Position numbers and translations under genes: made by a program | The notes under the pieces: model-generated | The model's database searches: none | Told to the model about the DNA's origin: nothing | The model's input: only the letters and a program-made list of their open reading frames with translations | DNA from: Zanthoxylum bungeanum | Taxonomy: Eukaryota; Streptophyta; Magnoliopsida; Sapindales; Rutaceae | NCBI GenBank assembly: GCA_019454045.1 | Contig: SKCR01034763.1 | Location: forward strand, 19,213-83,212 | Length of the DNA stretch: 64,000 nucleotides | Reading direction: 5' to 3' | In this document: positions 35,935 through 48,180 of the stretch, one piece after another | Numbering within the stretch: the first letter of the stretch is position 1 | Layout: each line of letters starts with the position of its first letter

Positions 35935-36693
35935 ATTTCTTGGAAATGATATTCCCATATTACAATCGGTGAAAGCTTGGCTTTCATGAAAATTCTCCGT
36001 AGAATTCTTGGGAGAAACAATCTTTATTCTAGGAATCAAGATCTACTGGATAGATTTAAAGTTGTCAGGATCCTCCGAGAAATCGTACATTGAAAAATGT
36101 ACGTGACCTGGTGTCTCATACGCTTTGAGCATATGGAGTCACAAACAAGCAAATCCAAGTGATAGTCATTGGATTAATGTTAAGAACATCTGTTAGTATC
36201 TTAGAAAACTAAGGATGCTATCTTAAACTATGGAGAAGGAGAACTTGAAGTGACTGGGATCACTGCTGTAAGTTTCCTAACCGATAAAAACAACGGTACT
36301 ATACAGTTTGAATAACGGAACAGTGAGCTGGAAATCTTCCTAGCAAGATACTATTACCGAATAAACAACAAATATGGGTTATTGCTGCAGCTGAGGCTAC
36401 AATAGAAGCCATATAGGTCAATAAAAAATCTAATTAGATTAGATATAGTTCTGTTAGCAGCTGAGCTAGGCTACAACGCAGGCTAAAGAATTAATGGTCT
36501 CATCAACGATCCAGATATATACTTTGACTATTCATCTGATTCGTTCGGATCATACATCGTGGCGATGTGATGATTGAATAAATCGCATCAGACGATAATC
36601 ATGTAAATCCACTGACGAAAGCCTTTCCCCAGCAGTTTGAGCGAACCGTATATAGTTCGGGTATTAGACACTCGAGTGACTGGCTATAGGCCA
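35935..36693 (+). pseudogene. Copia pol relic of element D, RT to RNase H end
   Basis: This resumes the RT relic interrupted at 15758 (ATTTCTTGGAAATGATATTC follows the duplication) and runs through RNase H relics to the D polypurine tract (AATGGGAGAT, 36694-36703). Several frameshifts leave no long frame. Confidence 0.83.
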
Positions 36694-36703
36694 AATGGGA
36701 GAT

Positions 36704-38784
36704 TGTTGGACAGTTATGACCTATAGCGTCACTATTTGTACAGATCATAGTGTTGTTGTACAAATTAACTATGTGACAAAGGAGATTGCTCTCTTATCAT
36801 TTGTGATTAGATCACCTAGATGTATAAATGATAGGAGGTCCTTATGATTAGTACCTGGATTGAGATGACATGAGACAGTATCAGTCCACGAAGGTATAAT
36901 CATTAAATATCCCTAGTCAGAGTATTATTGAGATTGGACATTGATAAATGCGTAAAAGACTAGTATTACACTTGTACGTGTTATGTGATATCATAACAGT
37001 ATAGTTCTCATATATTTAGGTATTGGATACTCATGCAAGTTTAATAGGAGGTTGTGTTTTATCGATGGTACGGAAAACAGCTTCGCTCTGGATAGACCCC
37101 TTCGGAATTCCATTGGTAGTATGCCTATGTGTCTATGAAAGTCCGAAATCAGGGTAGGTGTATTTGATCTTAAAATGAGACTTGCACCGCTAATACTTGC
37201 GACACTCAATATGCTTTGGTTTTGGTCGTCCAGGGCTTTAACTGGCTGCTGGGTATATTGACAATCGTAGTGTATTGGGTGTGATGTCAAGACGGAAGTT
37301 TCACTCTAGTCATAGTGGAGATGATGTCACGTTGGATACGGGGCTGGTGCTCTTAAATGCTGCAGCTATCGGGATATTATGACTAGGTCATGTATATCCG
37401 ATTATAGAGACTAATTACCAGACATCCGACATGTGCTTTGTACGGGTCAGACACAATTCCAGCCCCAGGCCTAGCACGTGACATTCGATACTGGATCGAC
37501 ATACACGATACCACATATACTACGCCTGATATAGATCGCTTATTCATGTAAGCATGTTTCTGGAAAATTGGGTAGACATGGCGCTTTGCTAGAGGCCAAC
37601 CTTGTCTTGTAAATCGGTAAAATATAGTACTTGGTACATACGTGTTCGGATAGTCCGACGACCGTATTTACTACCAACATATCAGGGGATCTCATGGGTC
37701 ACTTTCCGAAGATTCACCGATGATGTATGACTCGCACTTTATTAATTTGAGATTAATAAGATGAGAGAGAAAATTAATCTGGGATTAATTATCGAGATAT
37801 TTTATCTAGGATAAAATATCATTAAAAGAGAGAGAACGATTAATTTGGAATTAATCGATAAAATAATATATTCGATATATTAAACGAAATTGGATTTCGA
37901 CGTGGAATTAAAATTAGATTTTAATTCCGGCGAATGAATTAATTTAGAATTAATCGTTAGCGACGTGAAAAATTATTATGCTTGGCATGATTATTTAATT
38001 AAATTAGATTTAATTGCGACGCAATGGAAAATTCGTTAATTTGGAATTAGCGAACCCGAGCCCAAAAGTGTCTGCGAGTACATTCGCATTTCGAATTCGA
38101 GTGCGGCACGTAAGTCACATCAAGCGTCAAATCATTAGTCGCATCAAGTGTCAAATCGTTAGTCACTTCAAGCGTCAAATCACTTGTCACTTTGAGTGAT
38201 GTGACTTGACAACTTGATTGATTGAGTGATATGAATAGTGATGGGAGTTGATGGTGATGGTTGTTAGCTTTTGCCTTTGACTTTTGGAAAGCCAAAATAT
38301 TGGTAAATCATTTATTTATTTTTTGGAAACTATATAAGTGTATTAGATACATTTTTTGGAACAACTCACCACTACACTCTTTCTCTTCTCCTCTCTCCAT
38401 CTCATGCCCAAAGTGGGTAGTCTTCTACATTCACTGCACTGCCGAGAATATGAAGAAGTAATAGGGCAATTTTGTGTGGCATAAATTGCCAAGTGCTAGT
38501 ACACCAAATGAGGATATATGTTCGACTTATCTGGAGCCAATGAAAGAAGATGATAGGGGAACCAACTTGTGAGCATGGAATCACCACCCGAAAGCTTGGG
38601 GCTTGGCCGAAAATGGAGGACAAAAAGTAGTGGACTGCCGTGACTTCTCAATGGGCAGAAAATAATTTTTGTTCGTTACCGCATCGCTCAACCGATCATT
38701 GTGAGTATTCTGCGACTTCTTCGATTGTATTCACATGTGTTTCTATGCTTTATTAGATCATCGGGACTTAGAGATTTCCCAACA
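36704..38784 (+). repeat. 3' LTR of element D
   Basis: The LTR is 2,081 bp, from TGTTGGACAGTTATG to ATTTCCCAACA. A TATA box TATATAAG is at 38331-38338, upstream of GTGTATTAGATAC. The next bases, TCTTC (38785-38789), should be one copy of the target duplication, but the other copy was deleted with the 5' end of D. Confidence 0.93.
38331..38338 (+). promoter_or_regulatory. Probable TATA box in 3' LTR of D
   Basis: TATATAAG precedes GTGTATTAGATAC. The aligned position in both LTRs of A is TTTTTTAG or TTTTTAAG. Confidence 0.6.
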
Positions 38785-39297
38785 TCTTCTTCTTCTTATT
38801 CTTTACACCTCTAGTCGCCTTGGGCCAAGCCCTCGGAGACTGAGATGTTGAAGCGAAGTCAATTTAATTGGTTTGTGATTTTTTAGATTAGGAATTTAAT
38901 TTAGGAATTTAATTGGTTATTTAATTTAATTTAGTTATTTTAATTTCATTTCAATTAGGTATTTAATTTAGTTTGGTTTTAATCCAATCCAATTTAATTT
39001 AATTTTTGTTTAATTTAATTGCTTTTGATTTAATTAGATTTAATTTAAATTTAATTTGTGACATATATTTTAAATGTTTTAATTATTATTGGATGTGATT
39101 TAATGGGCTTGGGCTAAGGTTAAGTTTTAAAACAGAGGTCCAACAAGCGAACCCGAAGCTAAACACATGAACTGAATCCAACAAAACCGTCAATTCTTGA
39201 CTATTCCCTTCCGACGTCCGTTTCCCTCGACTTAAAAGGTAGTGCCTCCAAATGAGACTCATCATCGGGTCTTACATGCAAAAATGCAGTGCCTACA
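38785..39297 (-). repeat. Gypsy LTR fragment (E family), minus strand
   Basis: Read on the minus strand from 39297, this begins TGTAGGCACTGCATTTTTGC and matches the start of the E LTRs (51888, 59953) for about 250 bases. It then continues as diverged AT-rich LTR sequence until cut by the right end of D at 38784. Only the first fifth of a 2.5-kb LTR remains. Confidence 0.8.
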
Positions 39298-40282
39298 GTT
39301 GGCAGTAAATCCGGTTATCGGACTATCCGATAAAATGAGTACCTCATACCACGTGCTTACCGATTTACAAGACATGGTTGGCTTCTAGCAAAGCACCGTG
39401 CCTACCCAACTCTCCAGAAATATTCTTACTGGAATATATAATTTATGTCAGGCGTAGTGTACGTAGTATTGCGTATAGCGATCCAGTATCTGATGTCACA
39501 TGCAAAGCCTGAGGCTGGAATAGTGTCTGCCCCGTACGAAGCACATATCGGATATCAAGTAACTAGTCTCTTTGAATCGGATAATCATGACTTTGTCATA
39601 TTATCCCGATGGTTGCAACACAATAGAGAACTAGTTATGAATCCCTGCGTGATCATCATCTCCATATGTCTGAAGTGATACTTCCGTCTTGACATCACAT
39701 CCAATACACTACGATTCTCAATAAACCCAATAGAGGCGTACATAGAACATGTTAAAGCCCTGGACGACCAAAACCAAAGTTTGCTCATTGTCGCAAGTAC
39801 TAGCGATGCAAGTCTCAGATTAAGACCAAATACACCTACCCCGACGCAGACTCCCATAGACACATATAAATACTACCAATGGGATTCCGTGGGATCTATC
39901 TAGAGCGAAGCTGTTTTCCGTACCATCGGTAAAACACAACCTCCTATCGCACTTGCATAAGTATCCTATACTTAAACATATGAGAACTATGCCGTTATGC
40001 CCTCACAACGTGCACAAGTGAAATACTAGTCTATTCCGCATTATTGATGTCCAGTCTCGATAATACTACGACTAGGGATATTTAATGATTAAACCTTTAT
40101 GGATTGATACTGTCTCATATCATCTCAATCCGGAACTAATCATATGAACTTTTACCATTTATATATCAAAGTAAATAAATCACGAAACGGTAAAAGGCAA
40201 TTTCAATAGTACATAGTTAATTTTGTACAAAAACACAATGTCTTTTACAAACAGTGACGCTATGGGTCATAATTGTCTAACA
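39298..40282 (-). repeat. Copia LTR fragment (B family), minus strand
   Basis: On the minus strand it begins TGTTAGACAATTATGACC at 40282 and matches the first half of the B LTRs. It ends where the gypsy LTR fragment starts, at 39297/39298, after text matching GGATTTACTGCCAAC of B. The promoter half is missing. The 92-codon and 77-codon frames here are LTR sequence. Confidence 0.85.
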
Positions 40283-42467
40283 GGTTGGTCGGTTCGGACA
40301 AAAACACTTTTTATGCCATTTTGCGGAAAAACATTTTCAGTAAAAATTTTACGATGTTTCTAATCTAATTATGTCGTTATTTGATATCGAATAAATATGT
40401 TTAGGTGAAATATGAATGAATTATTCATATTAGATTTTGAATAATTTATTTGGTAATTTTAAAATTTTTTTAAAGTTACGATTTTACCCGAACTGCGCGC
40501 TTCCATTGCGCCAGCGCTAAAACCCCAACAGTCTCATCACCAAGAAGTTATTAGTGTGGGCTCTTAAATCTCACACAAAAAAAAAATATTCCCTAAATAT
40601 TTTAGAGAATAAGTTACCGTACTGTGTTTATTTTCTTTTTCTCTACAGAAGAGGAAAACACATAGAGGCTAGGGTTTTTGCTTTTATAACACTTATCTTT
40701 TTAACAAAAGAGAACTAATTTCCCTTTTAGACTTAGGGTTGATATTGTTTAATTGTAATCAAATTACATAAAACAACCTTTAACCCTAAAACTCCCATTT
40801 AGGCAAGGATAGTCTTTTTTCATTTAATTAATTAAATACGCAATATTAATTATCATGTATTTACTTTGGAATCAAATTCCAAAATTATTTAATCAAAGAT
40901 TAAATAAATTTATTTAAACTCTTTTAAAATAAATATCCAATTACCTCATAACCGAGTGCAATGCAACTTTATATTAAGCTATTTAATATTTAATTTCCCA
41001 ATTGTGATTTAAATAAATTATTAATCTCATTAATAATTTATCATAGCCTATAATTATGTATGTGAGATCATAATTGGACTTTTCAATTATTTTATGACTT
41101 TCTATGGTGTATCGAGTTAACACGGAGACTAAATAAACTTATAGTTTCGAGCTCCAATAAATTTTTAATATCGTATTCATCCTTTCAATAAGTTTCACAT
41201 TCTATATGAAATAAATAAATAAATAAAAACATCTAGACAAGTAAAAAAATAATTAAATAATTACAAACATATGAAACAACAATGAATTTTAATAATTTGA
41301 AAATGTGAATATTGAACTAAAAAGGGAATTGTGAACAGAGATTTTAATTTATTTTATTTTATTTTATTTTGGAGAATTGGTTTATTTAAAAGGAAACATT
41401 TTAACAAATTTAAAATTATTCATTGAGAATCATATTTTTTAAACTGAATATTAAACTACAAAAGGGATTATGAATAAAGATTTTAGGTTTTTCTATTTTA
41501 GAGAATTCAAGGATATATTTAATAGGATATTTTAATAAATTCAAAAGTATTTCATGAATAAATAAGACTTTTCATTAATTTATATGATATATTTTTATAA
41601 ATTTTTGGATTGAATAAAAACAAGTACTATGCTCATCTATTTGTGGCTCCGCAACTATAACAGTATTTTGTGGCATTCATTACAAGTTAGGGAGCAAAGA
41701 TGGTAGTAAGAATGTGTCTTGCAGAATAAGTTGGCATATTATAGCAGAAGGAAAGCACCTCCGTTTCTGATGAGAAGCTTTCAATGCCTTGGGGCTAAGA
41801 ATGTGTACATCAACCAGTCACCTTTTCACACGCTGTATTGCTACAACTAATAAAGTCATTATATATATATGCCCATATATATCTTTGCTCTTTTCAACTC
41901 GCTTGCTTTCTTGTGTGATAATTCTTTCGGTGGTGGTAGTTGTGAATCCGTAACTTTCAAGAAATTAACTGTTGATGACAGAAATTTCCTTGTTAATTAT
42001 TAGACAAATAGTAGACATCTATAGTTTAACAGCTGCATTTTTAAAACAATGGGAACGTCATTATTAAAAAATTAATTCAAATAAAATCATATAAAGTTTT
42101 TTCTATAGGGTTGACTATATGCATGCATTTTTTGATGTTATTGTGATATAGCCAAAACAATTGTTTCATTAATAAACGTTATAAAATCTAAATCTCTTAT
42201 GGTTTATCTACATGCAAACTTAGGTTTTTCCATATCTTACTCAATATGTAACAATACCATGAAATGTTATACAAGCACCAAAGAATATGCTTATGTGAAG
42301 TGACTTGTCAACGATTGTTAGTTCACTTGATCAAGACATTCCAACTCTATATAATAGGTGTTGAGTTTGATAATTTCTAGAGTTGGCGTGAGTAAATAAA
42401 GAATTCATGTAATTATTAGTTTTCTATCTTGATTCTATGAGATTATGGACCTTATTCTCACAACATT
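40283..42467. other. AT-rich interelement DNA with no confident gene
   Basis: No long frame is present. A possible minus-strand LTR relic lies at about 40530-41150 (separate entry). At about 41640-41770 one frame reads GSATITVFCGIHYKLGSKDG and stops after about 45 codons. It could be an old exon, but I cannot assign it. The last few hundred bases contain a TATATATATGCCCATATATA stretch (about 41861) and nothing else I recognise. Confidence 0.6.
40530..41150 (-). repeat. Possible unclassified copia-type LTR remnant, minus strand
   Basis: On the minus strand there is AT-rich sequence, then TATAAAAG (40681-40688), then AAACCCTAG and a purine/CT-mixed leader, ending near GAGACTGTTGGGG. This layout is typical of the promoter half of a plant LTR. 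It does not match A-H closely and I found no partner or primer site, so this is a guess from layout. Confidence 0.35.
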
Positions 42468-42968
42468 CACTACAACAATTATGGCTTTTAGCGTCCAATC
42501 TTTTAACGTCGAAACAACTGTCGACGCAAAAAATCAATTTTAGCGTCGTAATTAATATTCGACGTAAAATATCCAGATTTTAGCAACGAAAATGATTTTC
42601 GACGCCAAATATTCAACTTTTCTCGTCGAATACACATATCGACGCCAAAAGTATGACTTATAGCGTCGAATATTATTCGACGCTAAATTATTTTAACTAT
42701 TCCTATATTTTTTGGCGTCGACATAAAATTGCGACGCTAAATGTTATACTTTTAGCGTCAAAAATTTTATTCGACGTCAAAAACTAGAAATTTAGCGTCG
42801 ACGAAGTAGCGTCGCTAAAGGTTTATGAAGATTTCACCGACAATCCTTTAATCTTTAACTTCTAAATTTAAATCGACACAAAAAATCGGACATTTAGCGT
42901 CGAAATAGGAGTTTCGACGCTAAAAATCAGACAATTAGCGTCGAATTTAATGTTTCGACGCTAAAGAT
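42468..42968. repeat. CACTA left terminus and subterminal palindromic repeats
   Basis: After CACTACAACAA come about ten paired units of TTTAGCGTCGAA and its reverse complement TTCGACGCTAAA, in alternating orientation, spaced 10-30 bases apart (for example 42660-42687, 42712-42742, 42894-42923, 42935-42966). In En/Spm elements such subterminal repeats bind the transposon's own protein. That role is inferred from the family. Confidence 0.85.
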
Positions 42969-43379
42969 AGATTAAAATGCAGAATGCCACCAACCCTTCT
43001 CCCCCTCGGTTTTTTCTCTCATTCTCTTCATTTTCATCCTCTGAAATCTGAGAATTTCTCCTCTGCAACCTCACAACTCTCCTAAAAATTGTAAATAAAA
43101 TTGTAATCAATTTTCCATAAGGTAAATCTTCTTTCATATTTCTTTATTATTTTCAATTTTTATGATTATGTTGATTATATACTTTTTGTTAGTGGTTTAT
43201 GATTCATATATGTAGATTAAGTAAATCAATTAACAAAATAGAATTTTTCTGTAAACTATTTAATTTATCAACTAAATATATATGTATATGCTTAAATAAA
43301 TAATTAATGAATTAGTAATGTTGATCAGTGTAATATGATATTTAATAATTATATTATTATATTTAGGTATTTTGCTGAA
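42969..43379 (+). promoter_or_regulatory. Promoter/5' UTR region of the TNP2-type gene with an intron
   Basis: CT-rich text (CCCCCTCGGTTTTTTCTCTC, about 43003) looks like a plant 5' UTR. A likely intron runs from GTAAAT at 43122 to TTTAG at 43366, ending 13 bases before the ATG at 43380. The subterminal repeats lie directly upstream. Confidence 0.55.
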
Positions 43380-46300
43380 ATGGATAGAAATTGGATTAGC
43401 TCGCTGGATAGATTGAGTGTTGAATATCATAATGGAGTGTATGAGTTCATGGAAGTCGCAAAGCAACACATTGATGCATAAGGTCATGTTGGGTGTCCAC
43501 GTACAAATTATTTGAATAGAAAAAGGAAACGATTAGATGAAGTTCATAATCATTTATACATACTAGGAATATCACCAACTTACCGTACGTGGATTTATCA
43601 TGGTGAGCAGTATCATTCTCAGCCACGGTTTATTGATTTCGGTGAAGGGAGCAGTAGTTACAATCAACCTATAAACGATGACATAACCGATGCTTTGCAT
43701 GACTTACAAGGTCCACAACTTGGTCATAGTGTCAGTGGTGACATGCTAGTGTTAAGTGGAAATGATCAAAATTTATTTAGTGAACTACTTGATGAGGCAA
43801 AAAAAATTCCATTTGAAGGTGCTGGAATGTCGATCTTGAATTTCATTGTGAAATTATTACACGGTAAAGTGGTCAACAGAATGACCAACAAAAGTATTGA
43901 TATGATGTTAGAGTTACTGGGCCAAATGTTACCGGTTGGAAGCGAATTGCCTAAGTCGTACTACGAGGCAAAGAAAATGTTGCGTGATCTGGGAATGGGG
44001 TATGAATTCATTCATGCTTGTAAGTTTGATTGTGTATTCTTTCGTGCCGAGTATGAATCACTTGAATATTTTCCGATATGTGGTGAAAGTCGGTACAAAG
44101 TTCGTGGTATGGGGAAGAAAGTGCCTCAAAAGATATTGCGATATTTCCCTTTAACGCCCAGGCTGCAGAGATTGTTCATGTCACGATACACAGCGACTGA
44201 CATGATGTGGCATCATGAAAAGAGGAATGGTGTGAAGGGCATACTTATACATCCTGCGGATGGAACCGAGTGGAAGAAATTTGATGACATGTACCCCAAT
44301 TTCGCTGAGGACCCAAGTAATGTCAGGTTAGATCTTGCCTCTGATGGTTTTAACCCATTTGGGAATATGTACAACTCTTATAGCATGGGGGCCGTTATTG
44401 TTATTCCATATAACTTACCTCCATGGAAATGTATGAAGGATCCGTTCATGTTTATGTCATTGTTTATCCCTGGTCCACGTTCCCCTAGTAAATATATGAA
44501 TATTTACTTGAGACCATTGATCGAGGAGTTACAAACATTATGGAATGTGGGTGTGCATACCTATGATGCAGCTTCCGAGCAGTATTTTCATATGCATGCC
44601 GTATTATTATGGACCATTAATGATTTTCCAACTTATGGTTCATTATCTGGATGGAGCACTAAGGGATACATGGCATGTCCAGTTTGTGCGGGTCAAACAC
44701 CTTCGTAACGATTACGGAATAAAATAGGATACACAGGGCACAAGAGATTTCTTGAACTGAGTCATCCTTGGCGGAGGAGTAAATTATTTAACGGTCAACA
44801 TGAACCTCAGAGTATGCCTAGTACATTGTCTGGATTCGACATACTTTGCCAATATCAACATCTCAGAGACAGAACACCAGGTAAACATCCTATCGAAAAC
44901 GTTTACCTGAAGAGTTGAATTGGACATGAAATAGTATTTTATTTGAGTTAGAATATTGGGGGACTTTGAGTTTGCGACATAATTTTGATGTAATGTATAT
45001 AGAAAAAAACATTTGTGAGAGTTTAGTGCACTATTCAATATTCCGGGTAAGACAAAAGACACTGTAAATGCTAGATTGGACCTACAAGATCTTAGAATTC
45101 GCAGTGAATTGCATTTACAAGTCATTTCTCGAGGTCTTATTAAGCCACCTGCTAGTTATGTGCTCACTCAATCGGAGAGAAAACCATTCTGTGATTGCCT
45201 GAAAATGGTTAAATTCCCTGATGATTATGCATCGAATATTGGACATTGGGTCAGAGATGATACAATAACGGGATTAAAGAGTCATGATTTTCATGTGCTT
45301 CTCGAGATTCTCCTTTCTGTTGGCATTCGACCTTATCTCCCCCCCCCCCCCCAAATGTATGCGATGTCGTACTTGATCTATGTGGCTTATTTAAACAATT
45401 ATGTCATAGGACATTAACCATATCTGTTATTGACGAACTTGAGCAAGGAATCATGATAATCCTATGCAAGCTGGAGCGAATTTTGCCACCAGCTTTTTTT
45501 GATGTGATGGTACATCTTGCCGTGCATTTATCGGCTGACGCTAGGAATGGAGGTCCTGTACATTACAGCTGGATGTATCCTATTGAGAGGTACTATATAT
45601 ACAGTTTGATATATTACATTCTTAAATTTTTAATAAGCATTTAATTTATTATTAATGCAAACTTGTTGTAATATCTGCAGGGCTTTGGGAGATTACAAAC
45701 AATATGTGAAAAACAAGGCGCGCCCTGAAGGGTCAATAGCTGAAGCTGTTATAATAAGTGAAGCAATAAATTTTTTTCGATGTAGATGCAGAATATTGAA
45801 ACTCATTTTAATCGTCGGCCACGAAACTATGATGGAGATGCAAGTAATAAGTAAGATATCACAATGTTCCGTCAAAATTACAGATTATTTGGAGTAGTAG
45901 ATGTCAAATTACTAACTTTTGAGGAAGTTCAACGTGCGCATTGGTTTATATTGAGTAATTATGATGAAGTGCAACCGTATTTAACGTAAGTTTTTCTGGT
46001 GCATAACTATAGTATTTTTGCCATACATTAACCTAACTCATTTTTGTAGGCAACATATAACAATGCTACAACGTGGTGGTGACCATAACGTTGATGGAAC
46101 ACACAAAAAAGAATTTCCTAAATGGTTTGAGACAACTGTAAGGCCTAACATTTTATATTTATTTTTATCCTAACATTAAATATTTCAATTTGTTATATTA
46201 ACACATATATTTCTCTCATTGTTAGATAAACAACCAAGTGCAAAATGGTCAATTGGACTCGTCATCCTCGTTGGTTTCTTTGGCTTATGGGCCTCAAAAG

Positions 46301-46959
46301 TAGGCTTATGAATACAGTGGATGCATTGTCAACGAAGTTAGATTTCATACCGAACAGCGAGATGTTACTCATGTGACTCAGAATTATGGAATTGTAGTCT
46401 AAGGAGAACACGGCTCAGATATATTGACTTCTACGGAGTGTTGCAATCAGTCATTGAGTTGATATACAGACCCAGACGACATATTGGGCTATTCGAATGC
46501 AAGTGGTTTGACACAAATGCCAGAAATAGGAGAATTCAAGTTAGTAATCATCTAACGTCAATTAATGTTCAACGTTTTTGGTACAAGAATGATCCATACA
46601 TTTTTTGTACCCAAGCACGTTCAGTTATATATATATCTGATCCAAAGTTAGGAACTGGATGGATGGTGGTAGAAAATTTACAACATATGGGCATTTGGGA
46701 CACGCAGGAGAAAGATAGTGTTGACATATCAGATGAAACACAAGAAGGCTCCGGCAACTTCGAAGTTCCTGAACAGATATTTTATGTACCAACTGTCACC
46801 GTTCCTGAAAATATCACATTAACTCGAGATAGTACAAACGTTGAGATAATTCCTCATTCTGAAGTTAGCGTGGAAGTAGCCAGTGAAGAAGAATTTGACA
46901 CTGAAGATGACTTCGATTCCAATCACGAATCCTCAAATACCGAAGATAATAGTGATTAA
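43380..46959 (+). pseudogene. TNP2-type CACTA transposase (Transposase_21), broken
   Basis: The ATG at 43380 begins MDRNWISSLDRLSVEYHNGV, the transposase-associated domain, with an early TAA at 43479-43481. The frame then stays open to 44708 and includes the Transposase_21 core (HPADGTEWKKFDDMYPNF, SDGFNPFGNM, then IPGPRSPSKYMNIYLRPL). After the stop and several frameshifts, a DUF4218 segment is readable (LPPAFFDVMVHLAVHLSADA, about 45485-45545), followed by a clean intron at 45590-45680. A DUF4216 segment (FECKWFDTNARNRRIQ, WYKNDPYIFCTQA) ends in an acidic tail at 46959. Further introns appear from about 45986 to 46049 and from about 46140 to 46225. The family protein cuts and moves CACTA elements. 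This copy has at least two stops and several frameshifts and cannot make a full-length enzyme. Confidence 0.88.
45339..45352. repeat. Run of 14 C inside the transposase pseudogene
   Basis: An uninterrupted 14-base C tract lies in the 45076-45417 frame, coding for prolines where read. It is a slippage-prone tract, and the true length is uncertain in any assembly. Confidence 0.85.
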
Positions 46960-47370
46960 TGAAGTTAGTGTAAGATGTGATTGATGAATAATTTTTATTA
47001 TTATAATGTATGGTTGTTGTTTTGAATTATTATTTAAATATGGTTGAAAGATTGTCGTAATTATTATAGTATAATTATCATATTATTGTTATTATTATTT
47101 TAATGGTACCAATTTAGCGTCGAAATAGAATAGTCGACGCTAAATGTCTACCATTTAGCGTTGAAATAATAATCGACGCTAAATGTTATACATTTAGCGT
47201 CGAAAACTCTTATCGACGCTAAATGTTATACTTTTAGCGTCGATGTTATATATTTCGACGCTAACTAAAAAAATTAAATTTCTCCAACAAATAACCCTAA
47301 TTTTTTAATTAGCCGTCTACTTTTTAGTGTCGAAAAATTCGACACTAAAAGTAAAAAATTTCGACGCTAA
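46960..47370. repeat. Internal cluster of CACTA-type subterminal palindromes
   Basis: The section 47113-47368 has about nine copies of TTTAGCGTCGAA / TCGACGCTAAATG in alternating orientation, the same unit as the left terminus. It lies between the two transposon genes, and no TTGTAGTG end is seen beside it. 46960-47112 is plain AT-rich 3' flank. Confidence 0.85.
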
Positions 47371-48180
47371 ATGTCCATTAAATCCCTAAAACCAGTGTCT
47401 TCTTCTTTCTCGGCTCAAACGAACAAATCATTTACTCTCACTGTCTTCGAATTCTTTCTCGGCTCCAATGCTCCTTCTTCAGTAAATTCATCGACTTTAC
47501 AGGTAAGTCTCATTGCTTGTTGTTTGATTTTGTTGTTTCATTTGCTGTGTTTAGTTATTTTCTGCAATACAATATATATTTGGTTTTGTTGTTTCATTTG
47601 CTGTGTTTAGAGTTGGGTGTTTTGAGAATTGATTTTAGGTTGGTGATGAAATGATGCCGAGCTTCAAATTTTTTTTAAAAATATATTTAGTTGTGTTGGA
47701 GGGAGGGATGGTGATTAGAAGCTGGAAAGTGAGCTTAATGCAGGGAGGAGTTTGGTGAAGAGGATTGAGGAGAAGGAAGTGCAGATAAGTGGTGGAGTTA
47801 GTAATTCACTAGTATTGCATGTGAGTAATTCACTAGTATTGCATGAACTAATATGCAAGGGAATTGGAAGTCTGAATTCATTATTATATGAATAATTTCA
47901 TTGATGAATAAAATAGCTTGCCATATAATTTCATCAAGAATTGATTACATAAAATCATTGGCTTGAAGTAGTAAACGTAGTTAATTTTACACTCTAATTA
48001 CTCATTAAACATATAATAATACGTTAATTCTGTGTGTTAATTTAAATGAGTTTGCATTCCGACAAATTGGTGCAAGGTCGCGAGGCATTTCCTGCTGTTC
48101 TGTCCCCAGATGCTGCTGTTCTGGACCAAAATAGCAGCCTGCAAACTGATGATGAACCTTCAATTTACCTCTGATGCTTC
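47371..48180 (+). other. Probable 5' exon and intron of the second CACTA gene
   Basis: An open stretch from 47371 (ATGTCCATTAAATCC) reaches a good splice donor, CAG/GTAAGT, near 47500. The following intron-like DNA includes a direct duplication of TTTTGTTGTTTCATTTGCTG (about 47527 and 47584). No domain is recognised in the exon. Confidence 0.45.

Larger units (their letters stand above)
11823..38784 (+). mobile_element. Ty1/copia element D, 5'-truncated and split by B
   Basis: D starts in mid-leader at the junction with gypsy G, with no 5' LTR or primer site. It runs through leader and gag-pol relic to 15758, is interrupted by element B with its nested C, resumes at 35935 and ends with a complete 3' LTR (36704-38784). 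Without B, D retains about 6.8 kb. Its sequence is closest to element A and it carries the same pol lesions. Its right side abuts a minus-strand gypsy LTR fragment, its probable insertion target. The missing left part was removed by a deletion that also took the end of G. Confidence 0.88.

Noticed and set aside
42468..47370. A complete short CACTA element ending at 47370
   Set aside because: The subterminal repeats at 47113-47368 are not followed by a TTGTAGTG-type end, and typical second-gene sequence continues beyond, so I treat the cluster as internal.
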